A stretch of 64,000 nucleotides of DNA. Source: Salinispora vitiensis (GTDB taxonomy: Bacteria > Actinomycetota > Actinomycetes > Mycobacteriales > Micromonosporaceae). Both the position numbers and the translations under genes were made by a program. The notes under the pieces were generated by a model. It ran no database searches. It was not told where the DNA came from and saw only the letters and a program-made list of their open reading frames with translations. The stretch lies in the NCBI RefSeq assembly GCF_000378825.1, contig NZ_KB900388.1, positions 233,578 through 297,577 on the forward strand, written 5' to 3'. This document shows positions 51,922-61,412 of the stretch, piece after piece (position 1 is the stretch's first letter; every line of letters begins with the position of its first letter).

Positions 51922-51952
51922 CCCTACGGTGACGGCTGTCACAAACGTAGGG
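51922..51952. promoter_or_regulatory. Nested inverted repeat with a CRP-like site
   Basis: CCCTACG and CGTAGGG (51922-51928, 51946-51952) enclose GTGAC and GTCAC around GGCT. On the minus strand the inner part reads TGTGA, six bases, TCACC (51928-51943), nine of ten matches to the CRP-type consensus TGTGA-N6-TCACA. It lies 30-60 bases upstream of the GTG at 51892. Confidence 0.45.
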
Positions 51953-52014
51953 AACCGATTGGGCCAAGCCTTGAGGAAATCTTGCGGGTGTGGCGGCGGT
52001 TGATGGCGGTCGCT

Positions 52015-53622
52015 TTACTGCCAAGGCCGGAGCGGTGTCTCTGGGTGATACACCCGATACTCTTCGGCGTCGGAGATGAGGGAGGCGTCAGCTCGTTCGC
52101 CGAGCAGCTGCCGCAGGCGTTGTTCCTGGGGCGATCCGGTCTCCACCACATAGCCGGGCCGGCTCGCCACCGCCACCCGGTCCCAGTAGGCGGGGTAGCG
52201 GTTATTTCCCGGGTTGAGCTCGTCGTCGAGGACCCCGCAGACCACCTCCTCGTCCGTGTTGAAGATCAGGCGGTTGCAGGTCCAATAGGTTCCGTAGACC
52301 TCGTGCGGACCGGACACCCGCAGGGTGTCCGCCAACTCCCGGGCGGCGCGTTCGTTGGCTCGAGAAGCGGTGGTGCCGGTGGTGATGAACAAAACCGTGG
52401 TCAGCGTGGCGGTGACGGCGAGGGCGGCGAGGAACGCCGCGGCGAGCGTGCCCGCCAGCCGACCAAACACACCGGCGGTGCTCCGCAGGGCCGCGACCGC
52501 CGCCTGCCAGAGCGGCCACAGCACTGCGGGTAGGGACAGCTGCAGCAGCGCCAGGTAGCGGGCGTTAGCCAGGGGATCTGTGGCGGCGACCGAAGTGCGT
52601 GTGTACGACAGGAGGGTCAACGTCGCGCCGACGACCAGCGCGAGGTGCACGACCGGGGCGACCCGCGCGGCCCGTCCGGTGGCCCGCCGATACGCGACGA
52701 CCGCGACCACGGCCGCGATCACCAGCAGCGCCGGGTAGAGCAGGCCGAACCCTTCCAGCCAGCGGCTGCACCCATTGACGGGGCAGAGCCCGGTGGCCAG
52801 TGGTACCCCCTCCAGTACGGCACCGGAGAACCGTTGGGCCAGCGGTGGGTCCGAATCGTCGTGGACCTGACGGAGGACCGACAGCGGGTCCGTACCCGGA
52901 CCGGCGGTGCGGTAGTACGCGATCATCGGTGCGACGCCGAGCGCGAATCCGGCGACCAGCAGCACGCCCGCCCAGCCGAGCAGGTCGCGGCGGGCTGCCC
53001 ACAGCAACGCCAGAGTGGCGGCCCCGACGTAGGGCAGGAGCAGCCAGTCGGACCAGACGGCCACCCCGGCGAGCAAGCCGAACAGGCCGACAGCCAGCCG
53101 GCGGAGCCGGAGCGTTCCCCGGGCCAGCCCCACCACGACCAGCAGCATCAGCAGCACCGCCACCTTCCCCTCCGGGCGCCCGCCCACCGCGGTCAGCTGG
53201 TCCCGGATCACCCGCTCTGAACCGAGCGCGAGTAGGCCGACGATCAGGGTGGCGAACCAGGGGGAGCCGATCCGGCGCGTCAGCCGATGGATCAGCCAGA
53301 GGAAGAGTGCGTAGAGGGCCAGCAGCGGCAGCCGGAGCACCGGCCAGCTCGGCCCGAAGAGCGCGAGCAGGGGCGCGGCGAGGTACGACTCCAGCACCCC
53401 CATGTAGTGCTGCCCGTACAGGAACACGGGCCGCTCCTGGCCATCGGCGATGTGTACGGCGGCGAGTCCGAACGTCGCCTCGTCGCTGTTTGACGGCGGG
53501 ACCGTGGAGAGTGTGAGGAGTAGTCGGTATCCGATGCCAGCCACCCCGAGCACCAGCGCGACGAGCGCCGGCAGGTCCAGCCGCCGGCGCCACCGCTCAC
53601 GGCGCGGTAGAGGTTGCGACAC
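52015..53622 (-). CDS. Polytopic membrane protein, GT39/ArnT-like glycosyltransferase
   Basis: A 535-residue membrane protein with about ten or more hydrophobic segments and a soluble C-terminal part of about 120 residues. The first extracytoplasmic loop has SNSDEATFGLAAVHIADGQE, then FLYGQHYMG, the acidic-residue loop typical of GT-C enzymes of the GT39/GT83 clan that use polyprenyl-phosphate sugars. The GTG at 53622 (MSQPLPRRERWRRRLDLPAL) is the best start; frames reaching 53823 add unrelated sequence. The acceptor is unknown, perhaps wall glycans or secreted proteins. It is a single gene on this strand. Confidence 0.7.
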   Translation of the reverse strand: MSQPLPRRERWRRRLDLPALVALVLGVAGIGYRLLLTLSTVPPSNSDEATFGLAAVHIADGQERPVFLYGQHYMGVLESYLAAPLLALFGPSWPVLRLPLLALYALFLWLIHRLTRRIGSPWFATLIVGLLALGSERVIRDQLTAVGGRPEGKVAVLLMLLVVVGLARGTLRLRRLAVGLFGLLAGVAVWSDWLLLPYVGAATLALLWAARRDLLGWAGVLLVAGFALGVAPMIAYYRTAGPGTDPLSVLRQVHDDSDPPLAQRFSGAVLEGVPLATGLCPVNGCSRWLEGFGLLYPALLVIAAVVAVVAYRRATGRAARVAPVVHLALVVGATLTLLSYTRTSVAATDPLANARYLALLQLSLPAVLWPLWQAAVAALRSTAGVFGRLAGTLAAAFLAALAVTATLTTVLFITTGTTASRANERAARELADTLRVSGPHEVYGTYWTCNRLIFNTDEEVVCGVLDDELNPGNNRYPAYWDRVAVASRPGYVVETGSPQEQRLRQLLGERADASLISDAEEYRVYHPETPLRPWQ

Positions 53623-53694
53623 GATCAGGCCCCCGTCATCCCCCCACCGGAGTCTGTCACAGGAGCTCGGCTGGGCGGAGCGGTTCGCTGCCGG

Positions 53695-53800
53695 CCCGTT
53701 CGCCTGGCATGGTCGATGATGCCGAGCGGGCCATCGGGCAACGACGGTCGCGGTAGGTCGGTGCCGGCCGTTCGCCTCGCGTGGTCGCGGTAGGTCGGTT
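53695..53800. repeat. Short imperfect direct repeats upstream of the App1-like gene
   Basis: A block like GGTCGCGGTAGGTCGGT occurs at about 53747 and again at about 53783, and GCCGGCC(C)GTTCGCCT occurs at about 53692 and 53764, so parts of this 190-base gap were duplicated. No other element seen there. Confidence 0.5.
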
Positions 53801-53816
53801 GTGGCAGGGTGGCCGT

Positions 53817-54860
53817 GTGCCACCGAATTCCGCCGGCCAACTGGCCGTACCTCAACTACACCGGGCCGCGCGGATGGAGGACGCCGTGCACCGTCTGGTC
53901 GAGCGGCGGCTCCGGCGCACCGGTTGGCGGATTCACACCGTGGCCTACCCGGGCTACGGGGCCCCGGGCTGGGTTCGGGTGATGTGTCGGGTGCTGTTGC
54001 GGCGGCCGGACAACCGGAAGCGAGGCCGGCCGGAGAAGGTTCGGGGCTGGCGTAGCTTCGCCACCCTTCCGGCCAAGCACGTCCAGGTGGACATCGAGTC
54101 GGGGGGCGAGCGGCATGAGACGCGCACCGACCGCAGCGGTTTCGTGGACACGATTGTGCCGGTGGACCTGCCCCCGGGTTGGGGGGCGGTGCGGATCCGA
54201 GTCCCGGAGGCCGAGCCGGTCCAGGCGCCGGTGCGGATCCTTGACCCCCGGGTGCGCTTCGGGGTGATCTCCGACGTTGACGACACGGTCATGGTCACCA
54301 CGCTGCCCCGGCCCCTGCTGGCCGCCTGGAACACGTTCGTCCTGGACGAGCATGCCCGGGCGGCGGTGCCCGGGATGGCCGTGCTGTACGAGCGGCTGGT
54401 CACCGCCCACCCCGGCGCGCCGGTGTTCTACCTGTCCACCGGTGCCTGGAACGTGGCGCCGACCCTGACCCGGTTTCTGTCTCGGCACCTCTATCCGGGC
54501 GGGCCGTTGCTGCTCACCGACTGGGGCCCGACGGCGGACCGGTGGTTCCGCAGCGGCCGGGAGCACAAGCGGGCCACCCTGACCCGGCTCGCCACAGAGT
54601 TCCCGGACGTGCGATGGCTACTGGTCGGCGACGATGGTCAGCACGACCAGGAGATCTACCGGGAGTTCGCGGTGTCCCACCCGGACAACGTCGCCGGGAT
54701 CGCGATTCGCCGGCTCTCCCCGACCCAGGCGATGCTCGCCGGCGCGCTACCGTACTCAGCTAGCGACAGCGCCTCGACTCCGCCGGTGGGGCAGGAGTGG
54801 ATCTCGGCGCCGGACGGGGCCGGGCTGTGGCACCTGCTGCGGGAGGCGGGTCTGGTCTGA
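53817..54860 (+). CDS. App1-family phosphatidate phosphatase-like protein (DUF2183)
   Basis: A 347-residue HAD-like enzyme. A variable N-terminal beta-rich part is followed by GVISDVDDTVMVT (about residues 150-162; DxDDT/V catalytic motif), VFYLSTGAWNV, and LLVGDDGQHDQEIYREF, the conserved sets of App1/DUF2183 proteins, whose yeast member dephosphorylates phosphatidate. I start at the GTG at 53817; a later ATG at 53874 (MEDAVHRLVERRLRRTGW) is also reasonable. It precedes pgm by 67 bases. Bacterial function is uncertain. Confidence 0.78.
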   Translation: MPPNSAGQLAVPQLHRAARMEDAVHRLVERRLRRTGWRIHTVAYPGYGAPGWVRVMCRVLLRRPDNRKRGRPEKVRGWRSFATLPAKHVQVDIESGGERHETRTDRSGFVDTIVPVDLPPGWGAVRIRVPEAEPVQAPVRILDPRVRFGVISDVDDTVMVTTLPRPLLAAWNTFVLDEHARAAVPGMAVLYERLVTAHPGAPVFYLSTGAWNVAPTLTRFLSRHLYPGGPLLLTDWGPTADRWFRSGREHKRATLTRLATEFPDVRWLLVGDDGQHDQEIYREFAVSHPDNVAGIAIRRLSPTQAMLAGALPYSASDSASTPPVGQEWISAPDGAGLWHLLREAGLV

Positions 54861-54927
54861 GCCGCGGCTCCACCGGATCTTGATAGCGTCGAGACACGGC
54901 TGATATGGGCCGGGATCAGGAGGTCAC

Positions 54928-56586
54928 GTGGTGAGCACGCACCCCCGGGCGGGCCAGCCGGCCCAGCCATCCGACCTGGTGGACGTGGCGAGGCTGGTCA
55001 CCGCGTACTACGCGGAGCACCCGGATCCGGCGGACCCGGGGCAGCAGGTCTCCTTCGGCACCTCCGGGCACCGGGGGTCCTCGCTGCGGAACGCGTTCAA
55101 CTCCGATCACATCGTCGCGATCACCCAAGCGCTCTGTGACTACCGGCGGGAGCACGGCCTCGACGGCCCGCTCTTCCTCGGCCGGGACACCCACGCGCTC
55201 TCCGCCCCGGCGGCGGTGGACGCGCTGGAGGTGCTCGCCGCCAACGAGGTCTCGGTCCTGTTGGACAGCCGGGACGGATACGTTCCGACGCCGGCCGTCT
55301 CCCACGCCATCCTGGCCCACAACCGGGGACGGAGCAGCGGGCTCGCCGACGGCATCGTGATCACCCCGTCGCACAACCCGCCGGAGGACGGCGGGTTCAA
55401 GTACAACCCGACCCACGGGGGCCCGGCGGGCACCGATGTCACCACGTGGATTCAGGAGCGTGCGAACGCGATCCTCGCCGCCGGGCTCAAGGAGGTGCGC
55501 CGCATCCCGTACGCGCGGGCGCGCACCGCCGACACCACCGGCCGGTACGACTTCCTCGGCCGCTACGTGACCGACCTGCCGTCCGTCCTCGACCTCGACG
55601 CGGTCCGGTCAGCCGGCGTCCGGATCGGGGCTGATCCGCTCGGCGGGGCCAGTGTCGCCTACTGGGGCGAGATCGCGGACCGGCATCGGCTGGACCTCAC
55701 CGTGGTCAACCCGGCGGTCGATCCGACGTGGCGGTTCATGACCCTGGACGGGGACGGCCGGATCCGAATGGACTGTTCGTCTCCGAACGCGATGGCGTCG
55801 CTGATCGCCGCCCGGGACCGGTTCGCGGTCTCCACCGGTAACGACGCCGATGCCGACCGGCACGGCATCGTCACCCCGGACGGCGGTCTGCTGAACCCGA
55901 ACCACTACCTGACGGTGGCCATCGCCCACCTGTTCCGCACCCGGACCCGGTGGGGGCCGGACGCCGCCATCGGCAAGACCCTGGTCTCCTCGTCCATGAT
56001 CGACCGGGTCGCCGCCGACCTGGGGCGCCCGCTGTTGGAGGTGCCGGTCGGCTTCAAGTGGTTCGTGCCGGGCCTGCTCGACGGCACGGTCGGCTTCGGT
56101 GGCGAGGAGAGCGCCGGCGCCTCCTTCCTGCGTCGCGACGGCAGCACCTGGACCACCGACAAGGACGGCATCCTGCTCTGCCTGCTGGCATCCGAGATCA
56201 TCGCCACCACCGGCCGGAGCCCGAGTGAGCACTGGGCGGAGCTGGCCGGTCGGTTCGGCGCACCCGCGTACGCTCGGATCGACGCTCCCGCCAACCGGGC
56301 GGAGAAGGCGGTGCTCGGTCGACTCTCGCCAGAACAGGTGACGGCTACCGAGTTGGCCGGCGAACCGATCACGGCCACGCTCACCCGTGCACCGGGTAAC
56401 GGGGCCCCGATCGGTGGCCTGAAGGTCACCACCGAGAGCGGTTGGTTCGCCGCCCGCCCTTCCGGCACCGAGGATGTCTACAAGATTTACGCCGAGTCGT
56501 TCCAGGGGCCCGAGCATCTGGCGCGAATCCAGACGGAGGCGAAGGAGCTGGTCTCGTCGGTGCTGGTGGCGGCTTCGGACGGGTGA
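54928..56586 (+). CDS. pgm: Phosphoglucomutase (alpha-D-glucose phosphate-specific)
   Basis: Interconverts glucose 1-phosphate and glucose 6-phosphate, supplying UDP-glucose and related wall precursors. The 552-residue protein has [10 protein letters not shown] near the start, the phosphoserine loop [12 protein letters not shown], the metal-binding [12 protein letters not shown], the sugar-binding [13 protein letters not shown] and the phosphate-binding [19 protein letters not shown] lies just upstream; GTG codons at 54928 and 54931 are both possible, the second having the better spacing. It converges with the NAD kinase gene, whose stop is only one base away. Confidence 0.94.
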   Translation: MVSTHPRAGQPAQPSDLVDVARLVTAYYAEHPDPADPGQQVSFGTSGHRGSSLRNAFNSDHIVAITQALCDYRREHGLDGPLFLGRDTHALSAPAAVDALEVLAANEVSVLLDSRDGYVPTPAVSHAILAHNRGRSSGLADGIVITPSHNPPEDGGFKYNPTHGGPAGTDVTTWIQERANAILAAGLKEVRRIPYARARTADTTGRYDFLGRYVTDLPSVLDLDAVRSAGVRIGADPLGGASVAYWGEIADRHRLDLTVVNPAVDPTWRFMTLDGDGRIRMDCSSPNAMASLIAARDRFAVSTGNDADADRHGIVTPDGGLLNPNHYLTVAIAHLFRTRTRWGPDAAIGKTLVSSSMIDRVAADLGRPLLEVPVGFKWFVPGLLDGTVGFGGEESAGASFLRRDGSTWTTDKDGILLCLLASEIIATTGRSPSEHWAELAGRFGAPAYARIDAPANRAEKAVLGRLSPEQVTATELAGEPITATLTRAPGNGAPIGGLKVTTESGWFAARPSGTEDVYKIYAESFQGPEHLARIQTEAKELVSSVLVAASDG

Positions 56587-56587
56587 G

Positions 56588-57517
56588 TCAAGGGTGCGGG
56601 GGGTGCCACCGTCGGCTCATCTCCTCGCGGAGGCCGTCGGGGAGGAGCTCGCGAAGCTGCTCGGGCAGGAGCGGCAGGTCCAGCAGACCCAGCTTGAGCT
56701 GGTTGCGCTCCCGGTAGCGACGTGGGTCGAGGCGGACCACCAGGCCGGCGTCGCGGTGGTACCTCACCTCCACCGCGCCCTCGGTCACCGCGTCCTGGAT
56801 GACCTGCCCGTCCATCTCCACCGCCATCGGCGCGGAGCCCGGGGAAAGCTCCAGCCGGATCTGTTCGTCGGGGGAGAGGACCACCGAGCGGGAGATCCCC
56901 GCCATCGGCGCGGACGGCGTCACCACCACCACGTCGCTCGCCGGGGAGACCAGCGGTCCGCCGGCGGCGTAGCCGTACGCCGTTGACCCGGTCGGTGTGC
57001 TCACCACCAGCGCGTCGCACCGGTAGTAGCCGTACCGCTGCCCATCTACGGCGAGGGTGGCGGTGACGAAGCCCGCGCCGGGCCGGCGAACCAACGCGAC
57101 GTCGTTGAACGCGACCACATCATCTCCGCAGACCGCACAGGCCAGGCAGCTGTGCCGCTCCACGGTGAAGTCCCGGTTGGCCAGCCGGGCCAACGCGGTC
57201 GGCAGGTCCGGTGGCTCGACCTCGACCAGGAAGCCAAACTGGCCCAGGTGCACCCCGAGCACCGGTTTCGGGTCGCGGACCGTCGAGCGCAACGCGCCGA
57301 GCATGGTGCCGTCGCCGCCGATGCTGATCAGCACGTCGCTGGTCGGGGCTACCTGCTCGGTGGGCAGCGGTTCCACCGTCGCCGGTACCCGGTGCCGGTC
57401 CGGCCCCCGCACCGCCAGCGTTATCCGGTGCCTGGTCGCCCAATCGACGATGAGGTCGACCACCTCGGATACGTCCCGGGTCGGGTGCAGCACCAGTCCG
57501 AGCCGGATCTGATCCAT
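56588..57517 (-). CDS. nadK: NAD kinase
   Basis: A 309-residue cytosolic enzyme that phosphorylates NAD to NADP with ATP or polyphosphate. It has GGDGTML (about residues 67-73), VHLGQFGFLVEV, STPTGSTAYGYAAGG and VVVVTPSAPMAG, all typical. The NE motif found in many family members appears as FNDVALVRRP, with Asp instead of Glu, so this may be the second, divergent paralogue that actinomycetes often have. It converges on pgm and is preceded by about 130 bases with no gene. Confidence 0.87.
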   Translation of the reverse strand: MDQIRLGLVLHPTRDVSEVVDLIVDWATRHRITLAVRGPDRHRVPATVEPLPTEQVAPTSDVLISIGGDGTMLGALRSTVRDPKPVLGVHLGQFGFLVEVEPPDLPTALARLANRDFTVERHSCLACAVCGDDVVAFNDVALVRRPGAGFVTATLAVDGQRYGYYRCDALVVSTPTGSTAYGYAAGGPLVSPASDVVVVTPSAPMAGISRSVVLSPDEQIRLELSPGSAPMAVEMDGQVIQDAVTEGAVEVRYHRDAGLVVRLDPRRYRERNQLKLGLLDLPLLPEQLRELLPDGLREEMSRRWHPPHP

Positions 57518-57611
57518 CTGCCCAGCTCACCACATTCGGGCTGGCCCCGGCGGGACTTCGTCGGCCGCCGACGGTGCGGTCGGCGCTGACGCCCCCGCCC
57601 GTGGCCACGGG

Positions 57612-57643
57612 GGCGCCGGCGGCCTCCGCAGGCCGCCGGCGCC
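57612..57643 (-). terminator. Perfect hairpin after the M14 carboxypeptidase gene
   Basis: Arms of 14 bases, GGCGCCGGCGGCCT and its complement, enclose the loop CCGC. It begins nine bases beyond the carboxypeptidase stop. Confidence 0.75.
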
Positions 57644-57651
57644 GCGAGCCG

Positions 57652-60600
57652 CTAGCGGCGATCTGCCGCGAACAGATGGTCTATCGTCCGCTGTACCAGG
57701 TCTGCCCGGGCTTCCGGAGCCAACCCTTCCAGGCCGAAGCCGAGGTAGACGGTGTCCGCGGTGACCACCGCCGACCCCTCCGCGAAGGCCTGCTGGCTGC
57801 GCCCCCAGTTTTCCGTGGTTCCGGCCGAGCCGGGCGGTGGGCCGGCCAGCGCCCAGTCACCCAGGTCCGACTCGAACGAGGTGTCGCTGACCGTGGTGCC
57901 GTCCACGATCACCCGGGCGTCGTCAAGGAAGACACCCAGACCCTGGGTGCTCCAGTCCGAGATGTAGGAGATCGACAGCTCGACCTCCTTACCGGCGTAC
58001 CCGGAGAGGTCGACCACGAGCTCCTGCCAGCCGCTGGAGGCGCCGGTAATCGCGTTCCAACTGCCGGTGGTGCCCGTCGGCGAGCAGTCCTCGCCCTGGT
58101 ATCGGGCGAGCCACGGGTGTAGCGCCTCGACCCAGCCCGACTCGCAGCTGTCCCCGGTGTCGGTGGTGGTCCGGCCGTTGGCGTCCGGCAGGGTTGTCCA
58201 GCTGTCGCTGCCCACCTCGTGCGCCTCGACGATCAGGTAGTCCCAGTTCGTCTCGATGTCGTATGAGGTGAAGAGGCGCAGTTCGGCGGCGTTGGCACCG
58301 GTGAGGTCAACGGTCTGGGTGAGCCGCTTGTACGAATCGTTGGTCTGGCCGCTCCACAGGTACCAGTCACCGGTACGCGGGTCGAACGGTGCACCTCCCG
58401 GCCGCTCCCAGCCGAGCGGCGCCGCGCTGTCGAACTGCGGGAACTGCTCCGGTGGCAGGAAGCCCGACGTGGTCAGGAACGACGCCGTGTGCTCCTGGTT
58501 CTCCGCCGAGCCCGGTGCGTTGAGCGCGCCGGCGAAGCCGGTGAACCGGTCGTCGGTGCCGGTCACCGGGTACGGCCCGGTCTCGCCGGTGCCACCGTCA
58601 CTGACGTACGTGAAGGCCCCCAGCCAGTACTGCTGGAAGTCGTTGAGCACCGGCAGGCACGTCTCGTCGGCGGAGTCGGTGCACTCCGCCGGTCCGTTCG
58701 GCTGGTAGCTGTAACCGCCGTTGGCGGCTTGGGCGTAGAGCGCGTACTCACCACTGAGGAGGAGCTTGCCTCCCTCGTTCAGGTAGTCCCGGACGGCCAA
58801 CTCGGTCTCCACCGCCGCTCGGGCGATGGTCCCCGGTACCTGTCCCGGAGAACGCGGGATGATGTCGTCACCGGTCTCCCAGAGCACCATCTGGTAGTGC
58901 GACAGCACACCCAGGTGGTGCGGAGCCTGGCGGCCCATCGTGTCAAAGTCGTACACGTCGCTGGTGCGCCCGGCCGCGGTCAGCGCGTCGGCCATCTCGT
59001 CGGCGTACTTCGCGCTGGTGCCGTCCTGGTCCGGGACCGGCCCGGTGACATCCTCCATCGCCAGCACCAGGACGTCGCCGCCGACGTCGTCGTGCACCTG
59101 GTAGGTGAAGCGCTCGCTGGTCACCTTCCCCGCTTTGGGTTTCTTGCCGCTGAACCAGACCTCGACCTGGTCGCCGGGTTTGGCCCCCTGCACCGTGCCC
59201 CGCAGCTCGGCGTAGTAGTCGTCGTGGGTGTCGCCGTAGCGCTCACCGCCCTGCCACTCGCGGACGCTGACCGTCTTGGTCCGGCCGTTGTTGATCGTGT
59301 AGTGCATCCGGACGCTGCGTAGCGCCCGTCGGGTGATCGAGGCGACCTGCTGGTCGCGGCCGTACGACGTGTCGAAGGTGTCCACCACGAAGTCCGGGGT
59401 GCTGCGGTCGACGACCGACACCGGCTCGTCCGGGTCGTGTGCCGACTGCGCCACGGCCAGGGCGAACGGCAGGTTCTTCGCCACCTCCGCGGAGATCAGT
59501 TTTTCGTCGTCGGGGAAGATGAAGCCGCTGACGCAGTCCTCCGGTAGCCACTCGTCGTCCGGGTCGGAGGCCGCCGCGGCCTGACAGGTCGACATCTCCG
59601 GGGTGAAGCCGAGGGTGCCGTAGCGGACCGTGGCGTGGGTGTCGGTGTCGCCGTTGGTGGTGTACAGCTCAGCCGAGATGTCCGGGTCGTAGCCGGGTAC
59701 GGCCGGGTTCTCGTCGTCACCGACCATCGCCTCGTAGATGATGTCGTCCGGGGTGGGGGTGGCGACCTGCCAGCCCACGCCGTAGAGCAGCAGTTGGGCG
59801 GCGGAGTGGTAGTTCACGAAGAACTCGAAGCCGACCCGTCGGAACAGCTGGTCCAGCGCCTGCGTCTCGGGCTCCGAGTGCGGGCTGGGGCCCCGGTAGG
59901 TGTTGCTGTTCGGGTCGGGGGAGGAGCCTTCGTTGTCGTATCCCCACTTGTAGCCCCAGTTGCGGTTCAGGTCGACGCCGTCGGCGGTGGTGATCTGGCC
60001 GTCGCCGTCGTTGTCCCGCAGGTTCTTGCGCCAGAGCCGGTTGCCGGGGGTGAAGGTGTGGTCGTAGCCGTCCGGGTTGGCGACGGGCAGGAACCACAGC
60101 TCGGTGGTGTCCACCAGCCGGGTGATCTCCTGGTCCGTGCCGTAGCTGTCGAGGACGTGGTGCATCAGTCGCCGGGTCATCTCCGGCGTAATCCACTCCC
60201 GGGCGTGCTGCGCGCTGGCGTACAGCACCGCCGGCCGTTTGCCGTCCCGGGTCCGGTCCGCGTCCTTGGTTACTTTGACGGCGAGGATCGGCTGGCCCTG
60301 GTGGCTGTGGCCGATCGTCATCACCTTCGTCAGCTCCGGGTAGCGGGCGGCGGTGGCGGTGATCTCGTCTCGGATCCCGCCCGGCTCGCTGTAGGGCCGG
60401 AATGCGGACCAACCGGCAGCGGCCTGCTCCCGCAGCGCCTCGCTGGCCGGCTTGCCGCGTACCTTCTTGACCTCCAGCGGTACGCCCTGGCTGGTCAACC
60501 GGGCGGCCTGCCGTTTGCTCAGAACCGTCTCGACGCGGACGTCGCCGGACCGGTCGGTCTCGGTGTGCTCGTGGCCGAGGTCGACCCCGGCCTGCCGCAG

Positions 60601-60756
60601 CTTCTCCAGCTGCTCCGGGTCAACGGTGCCGACATACACCTCCAGACTGTCCCGGCTGCCCGGTTCGGATCCCGGTTGTGCGGTTGCCGGTGCGGTCAGC
60701 GCCAACGCGCCGACCAGGGTAAACACGCCGGCAATCGCCAGCCGTGTGCGCCTCAT
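57652..60756 (-). CDS. Secreted zinc carboxypeptidase, M14 family, with long C-terminal extension
   Basis: A 1034-residue exported metallopeptidase. The Sec signal (MRRTRLAIAGVFTLVGALAL to TAQ) is followed by a pro-like region to about residue 118, then the M14 domain: zinc ligands His184 and Glu187 in QHAREWITPE, His317 in VNYHSAAQL, substrate-binding NRN at about 264-266 and catalytic Glu386 in GFTPEMST. About 580 further residues form extra beta-rich domains, one like the MAM/immune inhibitor A fold (VDLSGYAGKEVELSISYISD). It is far longer than the usual 400-residue enzymes. The start at 60756 has AGGAGG upstream; the frame open to 60810 is not needed. Confidence 0.88.
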   Translation of the reverse strand: MRRTRLAIAGVFTLVGALALTAPATAQPGSEPGSRDSLEVYVGTVDPEQLEKLRQAGVDLGHEHTETDRSGDVRVETVLSKRQAARLTSQGVPLEVKKVRGKPASEALREQAAAGWSAFRPYSEPGGIRDEITATAARYPELTKVMTIGHSHQGQPILAVKVTKDADRTRDGKRPAVLYASAQHAREWITPEMTRRLMHHVLDSYGTDQEITRLVDTTELWFLPVANPDGYDHTFTPGNRLWRKNLRDNDGDGQITTADGVDLNRNWGYKWGYDNEGSSPDPNSNTYRGPSPHSEPETQALDQLFRRVGFEFFVNYHSAAQLLLYGVGWQVATPTPDDIIYEAMVGDDENPAVPGYDPDISAELYTTNGDTDTHATVRYGTLGFTPEMSTCQAAAASDPDDEWLPEDCVSGFIFPDDEKLISAEVAKNLPFALAVAQSAHDPDEPVSVVDRSTPDFVVDTFDTSYGRDQQVASITRRALRSVRMHYTINNGRTKTVSVREWQGGERYGDTHDDYYAELRGTVQGAKPGDQVEVWFSGKKPKAGKVTSERFTYQVHDDVGGDVLVLAMEDVTGPVPDQDGTSAKYADEMADALTAAGRTSDVYDFDTMGRQAPHHLGVLSHYQMVLWETGDDIIPRSPGQVPGTIARAAVETELAVRDYLNEGGKLLLSGEYALYAQAANGGYSYQPNGPAECTDSADETCLPVLNDFQQYWLGAFTYVSDGGTGETGPYPVTGTDDRFTGFAGALNAPGSAENQEHTASFLTTSGFLPPEQFPQFDSAAPLGWERPGGAPFDPRTGDWYLWSGQTNDSYKRLTQTVDLTGANAAELRLFTSYDIETNWDYLIVEAHEVGSDSWTTLPDANGRTTTDTGDSCESGWVEALHPWLARYQGEDCSPTGTTGSWNAITGASSGWQELVVDLSGYAGKEVELSISYISDWSTQGLGVFLDDARVIVDGTTVSDTSFESDLGDWALAGPPPGSAGTTENWGRSQQAFAEGSAVVTADTVYLGFGLEGLAPEARADLVQRTIDHLFAADRR

Positions 60757-60909
60757 CGCGCCTCCTGGGATGGAAGGTTGCCTGTGCCGCGAGCTTTCGC
60801 CATCCGTCAACGGCTGTCAATCAAACGTCTGGGTGGCTCTTCACGATGGAGGGTGAGGCAACTCTGAGGTGCACGGCCGTTGTGGCGCGCTGCTGTTGGC
60901 CGGTCCGGG

Positions 60910-61335
60910 TCAGTCGGCGTCGCCCAGCCGTCGGCGCAGCAGCAACCGCAGTGGCACCGACTCGCCGTCGCGCCCACCGGCGCCGACGACCAGCGGCGCT
61001 GGGCTGGGCTGGGGGTTCGCGCCGAAGAGTCGGGCGCGAAGTCCGCCGGGTACGACCAGGAGGTGGAATCGGCCGTCCACGTCCACCGCGCGGCTGCGGG
61101 CCCGGTCCACGTACCAGCCCCGCAGCCGGGTCCGGTAGCGCCCCCGGCCCCCGTGCCCGGTCGCCGTGAGCCGTTCGGCTGGCAGGCCGCGGCGGCGGGC
61201 TTCGGCCACGAACTCCGCGACCAACTCGGCGGCCTCCGCCTGCTCGGCGAGTCGTCGGTGCTCCTCGGCCGCGGCGTGCGCCGCTACCGCGCGTCGTCGC
61301 TGCTCCCGCCAGTCCCGGCTCTCCTCCACGCCCAC
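60910..61335 (-). CDS. Small basic hypothetical protein
   Basis: A 141-residue Arg- and Ala-rich protein. The first half is a likely helix (REQRRRAVAAHAAAEEHRRL, then AEQAEAAELVAEFVAEARRR), followed by a compact part with YVDRARSRAVDVDGRFHLLV. No catalytic motif is visible and I do not recognise the family. It is flanked by a divergent DHFR-like gene and stands alone. Confidence 0.6.
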   Translation of the reverse strand: MGVEESRDWREQRRRAVAAHAAAEEHRRLAEQAEAAELVAEFVAEARRRGLPAERLTATGHGGRGRYRTRLRGWYVDRARSRAVDVDGRFHLLVVPGGLRARLFGANPQPSPAPLVVGAGGRDGESVPLRLLLRRRLGDAD

Positions 61336-61412
61336 GTCTGTGACGCTACGCCCCCTCCTCGCGGCGCTCGCCTGGGGCGGCGATGCGGTGGTGGCGGTTA
61401 GGCTGGCTGGCC

